Origin: an uncultured Caryophanales bacterium
GTDB lineage: Bacteria > Bacillota_I > Bacilli_A > RFN20 > CAG-826
NCBI GenBank assembly: GCA_905197045.1
Contig: CAJJXG010000005.1
Coordinates: forward strand, 10,973-74,972
Direction: 5' to 3'
Length of the DNA stretch: 64,000 nucleotides
Part shown: positions 17,268 to 25,754 of the stretch, piece after piece
Layout: each line of letters starts with the position of its first letter
Position numbering within the stretch: position 1 is the stretch's first letter
Notes under the pieces: generated by a model
What the model was told of the DNA's origin: nothing
What the model saw: only the letters and a program-made list of their open reading frames with translations
Database searches by the model: none
Program-made: the position numbers and the translations under genes

Positions 17268-18017
17268 CTAATCAATAATGTCTAAAAAATATTTCTCCCA
17301 TTTATCATATCCTTTTAATGATAGATGCAAGCCATCATTTATAAATAAAGATTTAAATTCTTTATCATCATTAATAACTGATAAAAACATATCTCGATTA
17401 TCAATAAAATGAATTTTCTTGTTTTCAGTAGCAATTTTTTGAAAGTAATTGTTTAACTTTGTTTCCTTTTTAAAGAAATTTTTAAAGCATGGTGAAGGTT
17501 CAACACTCAAAAAATAAACATCAACATTCGGATTAATTTTTTCGATTCTTTCAATAAAAATTTCGCAATTCTTCACTATTTTATTAAATTTTGGATTTAA
17601 ATGTACATCATTAAAACCTAAATGAACTATAATCTTTTCAAAGGAAAATTTACTCAAGAGATCATTTAAATATCTATTATAGATTTCGAAGGTTGCCCCA
17701 CCTATGCCAAGCGGAAAAACACTTTTTTGTTTACAAGATTTTTTAAAAGGCCCTTCAACGCCATATTGATTAGGATCGTCATAAAATTCAAACCAAGAGT
17801 CACCGATTAATAAAGAATCAACCTTTCTATTAGATAATTTATCAATTCTTTCACCTAATGTTTTTGCTCTTGGAAAATATAACTTTTGCTCAATCTCCAT
17901 ATCGGGTGAAAAGCCAGGCAACAAAAGTGTTTTATCAAAATCCTTAAATTTGTTTATCACTATCGTGCCTTGAAAAAAGCCTTTGATAAAATGTGAAGGT
18001 TTATTATCTTTATCCAA
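17268..18017 (-). CDS. SGNH/GDSL hydrolase (downstream part of a gene broken by a stop codon)
   Basis: An SGNH hydrolase domain with all blocks: IGDSWF (Ser nucleophile), LGIGGATF (Gly), HLGFNDVH (Asn) and NDGLHLSLKGY (Asp and His). A carbohydrate esterase role would fit the locus. The 249 residues shown begin at a TTG, but the same frame is open for another 43 codons upstream to a TAA at 18147-18149. Before that stop the frame continues as the 65-residue unit at 18147-18344. The product therefore looks like the C-terminal part of one roughly 360-residue protein. No signal peptide is present. Whether it is still expressed is unclear. Confidence 0.65.
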   Translation of the reverse strand: MDKDNKPSHFIKGFFQGTIVINKFKDFDKTLLLPGFSPDMEIEQKLYFPRAKTLGERIDKLSNRKVDSLLIGDSWFEFYDDPNQYGVEGPFKKSCKQKSVFPLGIGGATFEIYNRYLNDLLSKFSFEKIIVHLGFNDVHLNPKFNKIVKNCEIFIERIEKINPNVDVYFLSVEPSPCFKNFFKKETKLNNYFQKIATENKKIHFIDNRDMFLSVINDDKEFKSLFINDGLHLSLKGYDKWEKYFLDIID

Positions 18018-18146
18018 AAAATATAATATTCCATTGCCATATATCCACTGCGTTTTGCGGTAATCATAAAAGCCAACAAACTTATATAATTTATCATTTA
18101 ATAAGCCGCCGACAGAAGCAGAATCAATGCTAGATGATAAGAAATT

Positions 18147-18344
18147 TTACTCACCAAAACCATATTTTTCAAAGTGTCCGTCAATATAAATTAAACTTCC
18201 ACGATAAATTGAGCCTTCAACGTATTCAACCTCTCCAAATCCTATTTGATTTTCAGAAAGTTTTCCATCTAGTGATTCAAACTCAAAGAAATGGGGAGAT
18301 TCTCTATCTTTATATCTTTCTTTAAAAATAAGTTTTTTAATCAT
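18147..18344 (-). pseudogene. N-terminal MORN-like fragment of the interrupted SGNH gene
   Basis: 65 codons from ATG to TAA. The part after residue 35 reads GFGEVEYVEGSIYRGSL and then GHFEKYGFGE, resembling MORN repeats (YxGxxxxGxGxG). The stop is in the same frame as the SGNH hydrolase below it, and MORN-like sequence continues past the stop (KLYKFVGFYDYRKTQW, YGNGILYF). One nonsense change would explain both pieces. It starts 8 bp after the upstream lipoprotein gene. Confidence 0.6.
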
Positions 18345-18352
18345 ATAAAAGT

Positions 18353-19528
18353 TTATTTATCATCAATTTCAATATTTGCCTCTTTTAGTAATCTCACATA
18401 TTCAGTGTAGTTTTCAAGTTTTGGGTGAACATTATCTCTAAAAAATTCACCTTTTACTGTTCCATCTTCGTTATAGCATAAAGCTGGACTATCTAAATAA
18501 ACAAAACGTTCATTCGTAATATTTTTAATCAACAACTCATTTACATTTTTACAGTAATTATTTTTAGTTGTTCCGCCTGAATATCTTGGTTCAATACCAA
18601 AATAATAAAGTTTGGCATTTGGCACTTCTTCTAAAATATTGTCTATCAAAGTCTTCATATTTTCATAAGTTTGTGTGTCGTTATATCCAGCATCGAAAAT
18701 ATCATTTGTTCCCAAATGTAAAACAATATTTTTAGGATTTAAGTCAACAATAAAACTTTGTAAGAAAATGTCCCAATCAATACTTTGAGCTGTACTTACG
18801 CCTAATAAGTTAACGTTCTTACCTTCATATAAAGAGTAAAAATTTGACCATGACCATGGATCAAAGAAAGAATCTCCAACAAAAATAGTTTGGTTTTGTG
18901 GGTAGTTTTGTTCTTTTAAGGTATTTTTTATTGTTTCTACTCTTCCTGAAATTCTATCAGGCATGTTTGTAACTGTAATAAAGAATGATGTTGAATAAGA
19001 ATCAACTGTTGCTTCAACTTTAGTTTTGCCAACTTTAATTCCTTGGAACAAATTTTCTTCTTTGCTATATGTAGCGATTTTTTCGTCAACTACTTTAAAA
19101 GTAACAGTTCCTTCCCCATCAAATTTAATATTAGGCTTTGCATCAAAACCAGTATATAAAATTAAATCATCAACAGAAAAAACACTTTCAGTAACACTAA
19201 CATTAAAATATGTTGAATATTTGCCATCTGAAGTTGTTGCTTTAACTTTAGTTTCAGTATTTTCTTTTAAACCAGTTACTGAATTGCCCTCAATTAAAAT
19301 ATTGTATCCACTAAATGAATATTTAAGTTCATCATCACCTTCATAAGAAGAAGGCAAAGTGAATTCAATTTCAAGAGTTTGACCCCTAGCAACTGTTACA
19401 TCTTTTACAACTAATTTTTCACTAGTAGTAACATCACTTTCCTCTTTATTCCCATTCCCGCAAGCACTTATTGAAAGCATTCCAGCAAACAAAGCGCTTA
19501 TCATCAATACATTTCTAAATTTTTTCAT
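18353..19528 (-). CDS. SGNH-hydrolase lipoprotein with Ig-like domains
   Basis: 391 residues. Signal peptide with lipobox SISAC and lipidation at Cys23. Residues about 35-195 form two beta-sandwich, bacterial-Ig-like domains (VTVARGQTLEIEF; NIKFDGEGTVTFKVVDEKIATY). The C-terminal SGNH hydrolase domain shows FVGDSFFDPW (Ser), HLGTNDIF (Asn) and RDNVHPKLENY (Asp, His). It is probably a cell-surface esterase removing acyl groups from the target glycan. It is the second SGNH gene in a row; the paralogue downstream lacks a signal peptide. Confidence 0.82.
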   Translation of the reverse strand: MKKFRNVLMISALFAGMLSISACGNGNKEESDVTTSEKLVVKDVTVARGQTLEIEFTLPSSYEGDDELKYSFSGYNILIEGNSVTGLKENTETKVKATTSDGKYSTYFNVSVTESVFSVDDLILYTGFDAKPNIKFDGEGTVTFKVVDEKIATYSKEENLFQGIKVGKTKVEATVDSYSTSFFITVTNMPDRISGRVETIKNTLKEQNYPQNQTIFVGDSFFDPWSWSNFYSLYEGKNVNLLGVSTAQSIDWDIFLQSFIVDLNPKNIVLHLGTNDIFDAGYNDTQTYENMKTLIDNILEEVPNAKLYYFGIEPRYSGGTTKNNYCKNVNELLIKNITNERFVYLDSPALCYNEDGTVKGEFFRDNVHPKLENYTEYVRLLKEANIEIDDK

Positions 19529-19534
19529 ATTAGT

Positions 19535-20734
19535 TTAATCTCCAATAAACTTTCCGATCATGAAACTCATTTTTTCACCTAATGTTTGATAGTATTTTTT
19601 ATCAAAGGCGCCAAAACAAGCATTCGCGATTAGATAAACAATTGAAATAATGTATAAAACATAAAATGGCATAAAGCCAAATAATTTAAAATTTAAAAAG
19701 GCTATAGAATTGTTGTTATAAAGTAAAGTAAATACAAAAGCGTTTACAACAAAGTAAGATAAAAAATAAGAAATAAATTTAATAAAATTTTGATACCAAG
19801 CGATTGTATCACCATTTTTCCTTATAAATCCTATTTTCATGATCTTATCGACGATTGTTTGTCCATTTTTTATAAAGCAAGGGATAATGCTAAAATAGAT
19901 CAATATAATTAATGCATAAATTACCATTAATAAAATGATTTTGTAACTAACAAGTCGATCTCTACTTTCTCCAAATTCTAAATATAAAGAATGATATGGC
20001 TCATAATTTAATAAAAAATCATTCATTGCATCAGTGAAAATTGAATAATAAGAGGTGTATATATCAGTATAAATAACGTAACCATTGTATTCTTTTTCAT
20101 CTAAAGTAACGAATTGCAACTGCTCTGTGATATAGGCATCACAAGCAATCGCAACATTTTTATTTAAAATTGGATAGCCACTTTCAGCTAAAGTGAAGTA
20201 ATCACTTTCTTCATTTTTGACACCATCAAAGATTATTTTTTGATAATAATCAAGTCCACATTGGTTTTGATTGAAACCACTATAATCTTTTTGATTATTA
20301 ACCTTAAAAGTTTCGTAATAAAATCTTACTCGATCATGTTCGATGTTTTTATCTAAATCATCGTAAACATAGGTTCCGCTATCATAATGACTTTCATTTT
20401 TACCTTCTTCATCGAAGTAATGCAAAGAAGTCAAAACAATTGAATAAATATAATCTCCAACAATGGTATTACTTGAAGCTAGATTATTAATTTTTTCATC
20501 ATAATAACTAAGCTTAGATTCTTTTACGTAGCTTAATAACTTATACTCTTTTTCGTTTAATTCTTCACTCATATTATAAAAGACTGAATCTTTTGCATTA
20601 GATATTGTAAAGTCAGCAACTGAATAAAGAACTAAAGTTAATATCAAAACTATAAATAATTCAATTAAATAAGCTCCAAATTTTTTTGAAAACCTTGCAG
20701 AACTTGAATATTTATATAAACTTTGATATTGCAT
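19535..20734 (-). CDS. RDD-like membrane protein with long extracytoplasmic loop
   Basis: About 399 residues from the ATG at 20734, which follows the GH3 stop by four bases; the frame also opens at a TTG inside GH3. ARFSKKFGAYLIELFIVL starts an RDD-like first helix. A roughly 220-residue polar, Tyr-rich region follows, then about three more helices with IKNGQTIVDKIMKIGF, the RDD-type cytoplasmic motif. Transmembrane function unknown. Its place inside the glycan operon is unexpected and the large loop could face the cell surface. Confidence 0.6.
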   Translation of the reverse strand: MQYQSLYKYSSSARFSKKFGAYLIELFIVLILTLVLYSVADFTISNAKDSVFYNMSEELNEKEYKLLSYVKESKLSYYDEKINNLASSNTIVGDYIYSIVLTSLHYFDEEGKNESHYDSGTYVYDDLDKNIEHDRVRFYYETFKVNNQKDYSGFNQNQCGLDYYQKIIFDGVKNEESDYFTLAESGYPILNKNVAIACDAYITEQLQFVTLDEKEYNGYVIYTDIYTSYYSIFTDAMNDFLLNYEPYHSLYLEFGESRDRLVSYKIILLMVIYALIILIYFSIIPCFIKNGQTIVDKIMKIGFIRKNGDTIAWYQNFIKFISYFLSYFVVNAFVFTLLYNNNSIAFLNFKLFGFMPFYVLYIISIVYLIANACFGAFDKKYYQTLGEKMSFMIGKFIGD

Positions 20735-20738
20735 ATAT

Positions 20739-22703
20739 TTACTTATATTTAATAGCTTTTGATACAATTACTTCGTTTGCATTTTTACAAATTTCAATAT
20801 CATACGTTCCATCATTGACGATGAATTTGTGATAATTAATACTATAAAAAGCAAAATCTTTTCTTTCAAGTTCTAATTTAACGGTTTTCTTTTCGCCTTT
20901 CTTTAAGAAAACTTTTTTAAAGCCTTTCAACTCTCTTAAAGGACGATATACAACTTTTGTTAAATCACTAATATAAAGTTGCACAACTTCTTTGCCATCG
21001 ACTTGACCAACGTTTTTGACATCTACTTCAACTTCAACTTTTTCGCCATAATTTGTAACTTTTAAATTAGAATATTCAAAATCAGTGTAACTTAATCCAA
21101 AGCCAAATGGAAAAAGCACATCAATGTCTTCAGTAGTAAAATAACGATAGCCAACATTTAAGCCTTCTTTATAGCAAACTAAGCTTTCATCTTTATAAGC
21201 AAATGCTGAAGGATAGTCATCTAAGCAAGCAAATGTTTCAGTTAATTTTCCACTTGGATTAACTTTACCTACTAAAATATTTGCAATCGCTTTAGAAACA
21301 TTTTCTCCACCGAATCCTACATATAAGATTGCGTCGACTAATTGACTTTCATAAGTTAAGTCAATAGCTCCGCCTCCATAAACAACTAAGACAACTTTCT
21401 TATGTAATTTACGTAAAGATTCAATTATTAATATTTCTTCGTTAGTTAAAGATATATTTTGTAAATCCGCTCCTTCAAAAACACGATGATTATTAAAACC
21501 TACACCTAAAACAATAACATCTTTATCAACGCATTTATTATAGAATTCTTTAAAGTTGCCTAATTCTTTATTATAACCATGATCAGTCCAAATAACTTCG
21601 CCAGTATCAACGTCAACTTTTAAATCTTTAAATGCTTGATATAAAGTAACAAATTCTCCTTTTAAAGGGACGTTGCTACTTCCTCCACCAAATACATAAT
21701 GCTCAGTAGGGTATCCACCGACAATAACCTTATCTTTAGCTTTTAAAGGCAAAACGTTATCATTTTTCAATAAAACAATGCCTTCTTCAGCTACCATTTG
21801 AGAGAAAGCAGATCTTTCTTCAACTGTTGATGAAACTTTTCTTAATTTCTTTTCCTCCTCATTTTTAGATATCAAATCTAAAACATTTTGGGCTGCTTTA
21901 TCAAGTTTTTGAAGATTAATTGAGTTATCTTTTAATCCGTTTTCTAATTGAGCGTATATTTTATCTTCAAAAGGCATTATTAAACTTAAACCACTATTAA
22001 TTGATTTAGGCGCATTTTTAACTGCAGACCAATCGGATATAATAATCCCATCAAATCCATTCTCTTGAGCATAATTATAAAGAGGCTCGTTTTCGCTCAT
22101 TCTAAGTCCATTTAACAGATTATATGAGCACATAAGAGTCCAAGGTTTTGCTTCAAAACAATAAACAAAGTTTCTTAAATAAATTTCGTTTAGTGTACGT
22201 TCGTCAACCTCACTTGATGCCCAAACTCTTTGATATTCACTATTATTTGCACAATAATGTTTCAAACTTGTTCCAACATGTTTTTCTTGAACACCAAGTA
22301 TGTATTCTTTCCCAAAATGACCTGCTAAATATGGATCCTCACTGAAATATTCAAAATTTCTTCCACAAAGTGGGTTTCTTTTGATATTAATTCCGGGCGC
22401 CAAAATTATATCAATATTTCTATCTATGCAATCATCAGCAATCATATTTCCATATTTTCTTGCTAAATCTAAGTTCCAAGTTTGAGACAAAACTTCAAAA
22501 CTTGGGTATGCAGTTGATGGTAAATCTTGAGGATGTTGAATGTGGTTTTTATCAAAATTACTTCTGACCCCAAGAGGGCCATCACTTACCAAAACAGATG
22601 GAAGTTTTCCACCTAAATCATTGGTTTGCCAGCCATTTTTTCCAATGACTAATTTAATTTTTTCTTCATTTGTAAAGTTTTTAACGTTATATTTCATATT
22701 CAT
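20739..22703 (-). CDS. Glycoside hydrolase family 3 (beta-glucosidase type)
   Basis: About 654 residues if started at the ATG 22703 (MNMKYNVKNF); a second ATG is at 22697. The longer frame upstream runs through a hairpin and the previous gene and is not a likely start. N-terminal TIM barrel with VSDGPLGVRS, APGINIKRNPLCGRNFEYFS, LKHYCANN and IIISDWSAV carrying the nucleophile Asp. An alpha/beta sandwich domain follows (GGGSSN), then a C-terminal fibronectin-III-like domain (FPFGFGLSYTDFEYSNL). No signal peptide, so it acts on imported oligosaccharides. Specificity (glucose, xylose or arabinose) cannot be set. Confidence 0.9.
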   Translation of the reverse strand: MNMKYNVKNFTNEEKIKLVIGKNGWQTNDLGGKLPSVLVSDGPLGVRSNFDKNHIQHPQDLPSTAYPSFEVLSQTWNLDLARKYGNMIADDCIDRNIDIILAPGINIKRNPLCGRNFEYFSEDPYLAGHFGKEYILGVQEKHVGTSLKHYCANNSEYQRVWASSEVDERTLNEIYLRNFVYCFEAKPWTLMCSYNLLNGLRMSENEPLYNYAQENGFDGIIISDWSAVKNAPKSINSGLSLIMPFEDKIYAQLENGLKDNSINLQKLDKAAQNVLDLISKNEEEKKLRKVSSTVEERSAFSQMVAEEGIVLLKNDNVLPLKAKDKVIVGGYPTEHYVFGGGSSNVPLKGEFVTLYQAFKDLKVDVDTGEVIWTDHGYNKELGNFKEFYNKCVDKDVIVLGVGFNNHRVFEGADLQNISLTNEEILIIESLRKLHKKVVLVVYGGGAIDLTYESQLVDAILYVGFGGENVSKAIANILVGKVNPSGKLTETFACLDDYPSAFAYKDESLVCYKEGLNVGYRYFTTEDIDVLFPFGFGLSYTDFEYSNLKVTNYGEKVEVEVDVKNVGQVDGKEVVQLYISDLTKVVYRPLRELKGFKKVFLKKGEKKTVKLELERKDFAFYSINYHKFIVNDGTYDIEICKNANEVIVSKAIKYK

Positions 22704-22713
22704 ACCCAAATAA

Positions 22714-22743
22714 GATTTTGGGTGGAAAATACCACCCAAAATC
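22714..22743 (-). promoter_or_regulatory. Intercistronic hairpin with a competing alternative fold
   Basis: A perfect 12-bp stem GATTTTGGGTGG/CCACCCAAAATC with a 6-nt loop starts three bases beyond the stop of the upstream lipoprotein gene. In the minus-strand RNA the 3' arm segment ACCCAAA can instead pair with TTTGGGT immediately before the GH3 start codon. The two folds are mutually exclusive. There is no U-tract, so it is more likely an mRNA-stabilising or translation-control element than a full terminator. Confidence 0.6.
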
Positions 22744-22746
22744 AAG

Positions 22747-25668
22747 TTATTTAATATTATTTTTTGCTTCGATTGCTGCAGCAATATCATTAATATCTGC
22801 ATTAAAATCATTTAATGCATAGAGCGCAGGATCGATAGTAACTGTACATCCTTTATAACCTTGATATGTTGCACTGCCATCATCACAGCCAAGTCTATAT
22901 CCACAAAGTCTCGCTATATTATTATTACTTAAAGTCCATGTATAGACATGGTCGATTTTATTGCCATTTTCCATGTAGAAACGTAATTGTCTATTACCAT
23001 CAATCATAGAAATTACACCATAAAGAGTTTCTGAGCCATCTTCTAATGCGTCAAGTTGCTCTTGACTTAAAGTATACTCTTTAGCCCCATTAGCAAACTC
23101 AATATTACCACCAAGCCAGTCACCGCCATTCCAAAGTTGTGCATTATAAGTATCTCCATTAGGAACAAATTTGATTTCAGGAGTTGGCAGGCCAGCATTT
23201 CCCCAGAATCTATAGCAGAATTTAAACGAAATATTTTCTCCATCTGGTTTTTTATCGGTAATGCCATCAACTTTCATTTCAATTGTTGATACCATTGTTC
23301 CAATAGCATCACCACCTACACCGCCGAATTTAATCAAATCAATATCCTTATTTGTATCGTTATCTTTTGGGCCACGTACTTCATAATTTAAGACACTTTG
23401 ATCATCAAAGTCTTCTTTTGTGAAGCCTTTAGCACCAATAAGTTCTTCACTTGGGTTAACATCACCAAGTTGAATAAATGTTGGGTCTTTAGTTATAGAA
23501 GATTCTTTGCCACTAGCATCGAGTGTTGTATCGGTATCCCATCTTCTACCATCAATGTATCTTGGATAATACTCTTCAGGGAAATAACAGAAGCCATGAT
23601 CATGTTTAACGCCATCGGATGTGGTAGTAATAATACTCATATTATTTCCAACTTTTCTTAATTCAATTTTAAGACCTGTTGAACTAATTAAATTTCTTAC
23701 TTCTTGTTTGCTTAAACGATCTCTATAAGTAATACCTCCCGAAACATCTTGTTTTTGCGGGAAATTAGTATATGCTTCAATCATCCAAGCATTATTACGC
23801 CAGACAATTGCCCAAGAGAATTCTTGGTTATTTGTATCTTCCCAATTCTTTTTATTTCTACACCACCATTGTTCAGTAAATCTAACAACATTTTTATCAT
23901 CTCGACCATTATATAGTCCGGAAGTAGCGGCTTGTTTGAAATTATCGTTTTCATCAAATACCAAGCTTGCTGAAATATTATTTTGAACAACGGTTGTTGT
24001 ATAAGCAAAATCATTTGTAAAATCACCTATTCCACCAACATGATCCGCGTTAAATAATTGAGCATCTTTAACTTTGATATTTCCGCTACTTGTAAAAATA
24101 GATTTATAAAGTTTGATACTTGGACCGGTTCCATCTTCTTCACCAAAACTTAAGTTATCTAATGATTCAATACGTTTATTTGAACCTGTTGATAAAGAAA
24201 CTTTGTAACTATTATTTTTTGGAGCTGTAGCCTTATATTGATATGTTCCATCTTCAAGCTTTAAAACTTCTAAAGTTCCAGTTAAGTCGTTTCCACTTCT
24301 TAAATTGAATTGCTTGCCACTAATCTCAGTATCATAATCAATACCATCATTAAGTTCTATTGCACCAGTTAAGCTAACTCTCTTATAAGGAATTGCTTCT
24401 CCTTTTAAAGCTGAAAATGTCGCACCAAATCCATCGCCAAAAACACCAGCATCAAAACTATCGCTTTCAAAATTAATTTTTCCATCTACATAAGCAAGTA
24501 AGCCAGTTGCAAAAGTTGGGTCTTCTAATTTAGCTTCAATTATCTCTTCGCCATTCATGACATAAATTGAATAGAAGTTGCTATCTCTTTGAACAAAGAT
24601 GTTAAGTCCATCATTACTATCAAGCTTAGAAACGATTTCTGCAGGTAAAAGAACTTTTTCGCTAGTTCTTCCGTTTAATGACATGTAAATTGACCATACG
24701 CCATTGTCAAATGAAACGGCTGGGAAAGAATCTGTGCCCGTTCCATCGCTCCATAATAAGATTTCATACAACATCTTATTGCCGGTCTCTTCTAAAGCTC
24801 CATCAAATGGATCTTTTGTAATTTCACCATCTTTTACTAAAGGAAGTGGAGCTTTTATTTTTAAATTCAAACCAAATGTAAAATCTTCTGCAATACGACC
24901 ATTTTGAATAAAGTTAAAAATTTGTTTTTGAGCAGTGCCGCCATTAAATGGAAGTTCAACAGTTCCTACACCATTGAAAATAAAATTATCACCTAAGAAT
25001 TTTTCTGGTAATTTAAAATCCTTGCTGCCATCTTTATCAAACTTAACTCCTTCTTCTAATGTAACAGTTTTAAAATTATTACTGCCATTATAGTTAAGAG
25101 AAAGTGTTTTAAATGAAATTGTATATGTTCTAGCCTTATCAACTGTAATTTGATAAGAAACTTGACCATCAGCATCAACAGTTAAATAAGCAGATCTAGT
25201 TGATTCTAAATCATCTTTAAAATATAAACTTGAATAATCTAAATATTCGGTTGGGAATTTTTCTCCGCCCATGGTGATAGTGCCACTAATTACATAAACA
25301 TCCTTTTTAGCATAAGTAAAAATTTTAACTTCACCAAGTTTGATATCATCTTCAGTTACGGTATATGTATAGTTGCCATCACTTGATAAAGTTTGTGCTT
25401 TTCCGTTAATTATAACTTCACTAACTGTATATCCTTCAAGTCTAGCTTCGACTTTAAAAGAAATAGTTGTTCCGACTTTGACTAAATCACCATTTTTAAT
25501 TCCTGTTAAAGTTGTTGTTGTAAAATTATCATTAACAACGACTTTAGCTTCGATATTTTCAACAGGGACTTCATCAAAATTCGATACTTCTCCACAACTT
25601 GTAAGTGCCGAGCCAACGCCTAATATCATCAAGCTGCTTAACGCAACTGCTAAAAGTTTTTTCTTCAT
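22747..25668 (-). CDS. Large surface lipoprotein with three repeated lectin-like modules
   Basis: 973 residues from the ATG at 25668, chosen because AGAGG precedes it and MKKKLLAVALSS begins a signal peptide; lipobox ALTSC. After a linker and a small beta domain (about residues 30-110), three similar units of roughly 250-290 residues follow. Each joins a short beta domain (VSGTITMGGEKF; LTGAIELNDGIDYD) to a concanavalin-like segment (QKQIFNFIQNGRIAEDFTFG; FTNDFAYTTTVVQNN; GGVGGDAIGTMVSTIEMKV). No catalytic motif is recognised. Most likely a glycan-binding protein at the cell surface. Confidence 0.7.
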   Translation of the reverse strand: MKKKLLAVALSSLMILGVGSALTSCGEVSNFDEVPVENIEAKVVVNDNFTTTTLTGIKNGDLVKVGTTISFKVEARLEGYTVSEVIINGKAQTLSSDGNYTYTVTEDDIKLGEVKIFTYAKKDVYVISGTITMGGEKFPTEYLDYSSLYFKDDLESTRSAYLTVDADGQVSYQITVDKARTYTISFKTLSLNYNGSNNFKTVTLEEGVKFDKDGSKDFKLPEKFLGDNFIFNGVGTVELPFNGGTAQKQIFNFIQNGRIAEDFTFGLNLKIKAPLPLVKDGEITKDPFDGALEETGNKMLYEILLWSDGTGTDSFPAVSFDNGVWSIYMSLNGRTSEKVLLPAEIVSKLDSNDGLNIFVQRDSNFYSIYVMNGEEIIEAKLEDPTFATGLLAYVDGKINFESDSFDAGVFGDGFGATFSALKGEAIPYKRVSLTGAIELNDGIDYDTEISGKQFNLRSGNDLTGTLEVLKLEDGTYQYKATAPKNNSYKVSLSTGSNKRIESLDNLSFGEEDGTGPSIKLYKSIFTSSGNIKVKDAQLFNADHVGGIGDFTNDFAYTTTVVQNNISASLVFDENDNFKQAATSGLYNGRDDKNVVRFTEQWWCRNKKNWEDTNNQEFSWAIVWRNNAWMIEAYTNFPQKQDVSGGITYRDRLSKQEVRNLISSTGLKIELRKVGNNMSIITTTSDGVKHDHGFCYFPEEYYPRYIDGRRWDTDTTLDASGKESSITKDPTFIQLGDVNPSEELIGAKGFTKEDFDDQSVLNYEVRGPKDNDTNKDIDLIKFGGVGGDAIGTMVSTIEMKVDGITDKKPDGENISFKFCYRFWGNAGLPTPEIKFVPNGDTYNAQLWNGGDWLGGNIEFANGAKEYTLSQEQLDALEDGSETLYGVISMIDGNRQLRFYMENGNKIDHVYTWTLSNNNIARLCGYRLGCDDGSATYQGYKGCTVTIDPALYALNDFNADINDIAAAIEAKNNIK

Positions 25669-25711
25669 AATTTTTCCTCTAATTATATTAAAACCTTGCA
25701 AAACTCAATTA

Positions 25712-25746
25712 TATTTGTGGACAATCTAGAAAATTGCCCACAAATA
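25712..25746 (-). promoter_or_regulatory. Intercistronic hairpin between two lipoprotein genes
   Basis: In the minus-strand RNA the 14-nt arms at 25733-25746 and 25712-25725 pair fully with one G-U pair, around a 7-nt loop. The hairpin lies eight bases after the stop of the CBM9-like lipoprotein gene and lacks a U-tract. Probably protects the 3' end of a processed message or lowers read-through. Confidence 0.55.
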
Positions 25747-25754
25747 CTAATTGT

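Noticed and set aside
22697..22811. N-terminal extension of GH3 up to 22811
   Set aside because: It would cover the intercistronic hairpin and the end of the previous gene and reads like low-complexity AT-rich sequence; GH3 proteins begin near the ATG at 22697 or 22703.
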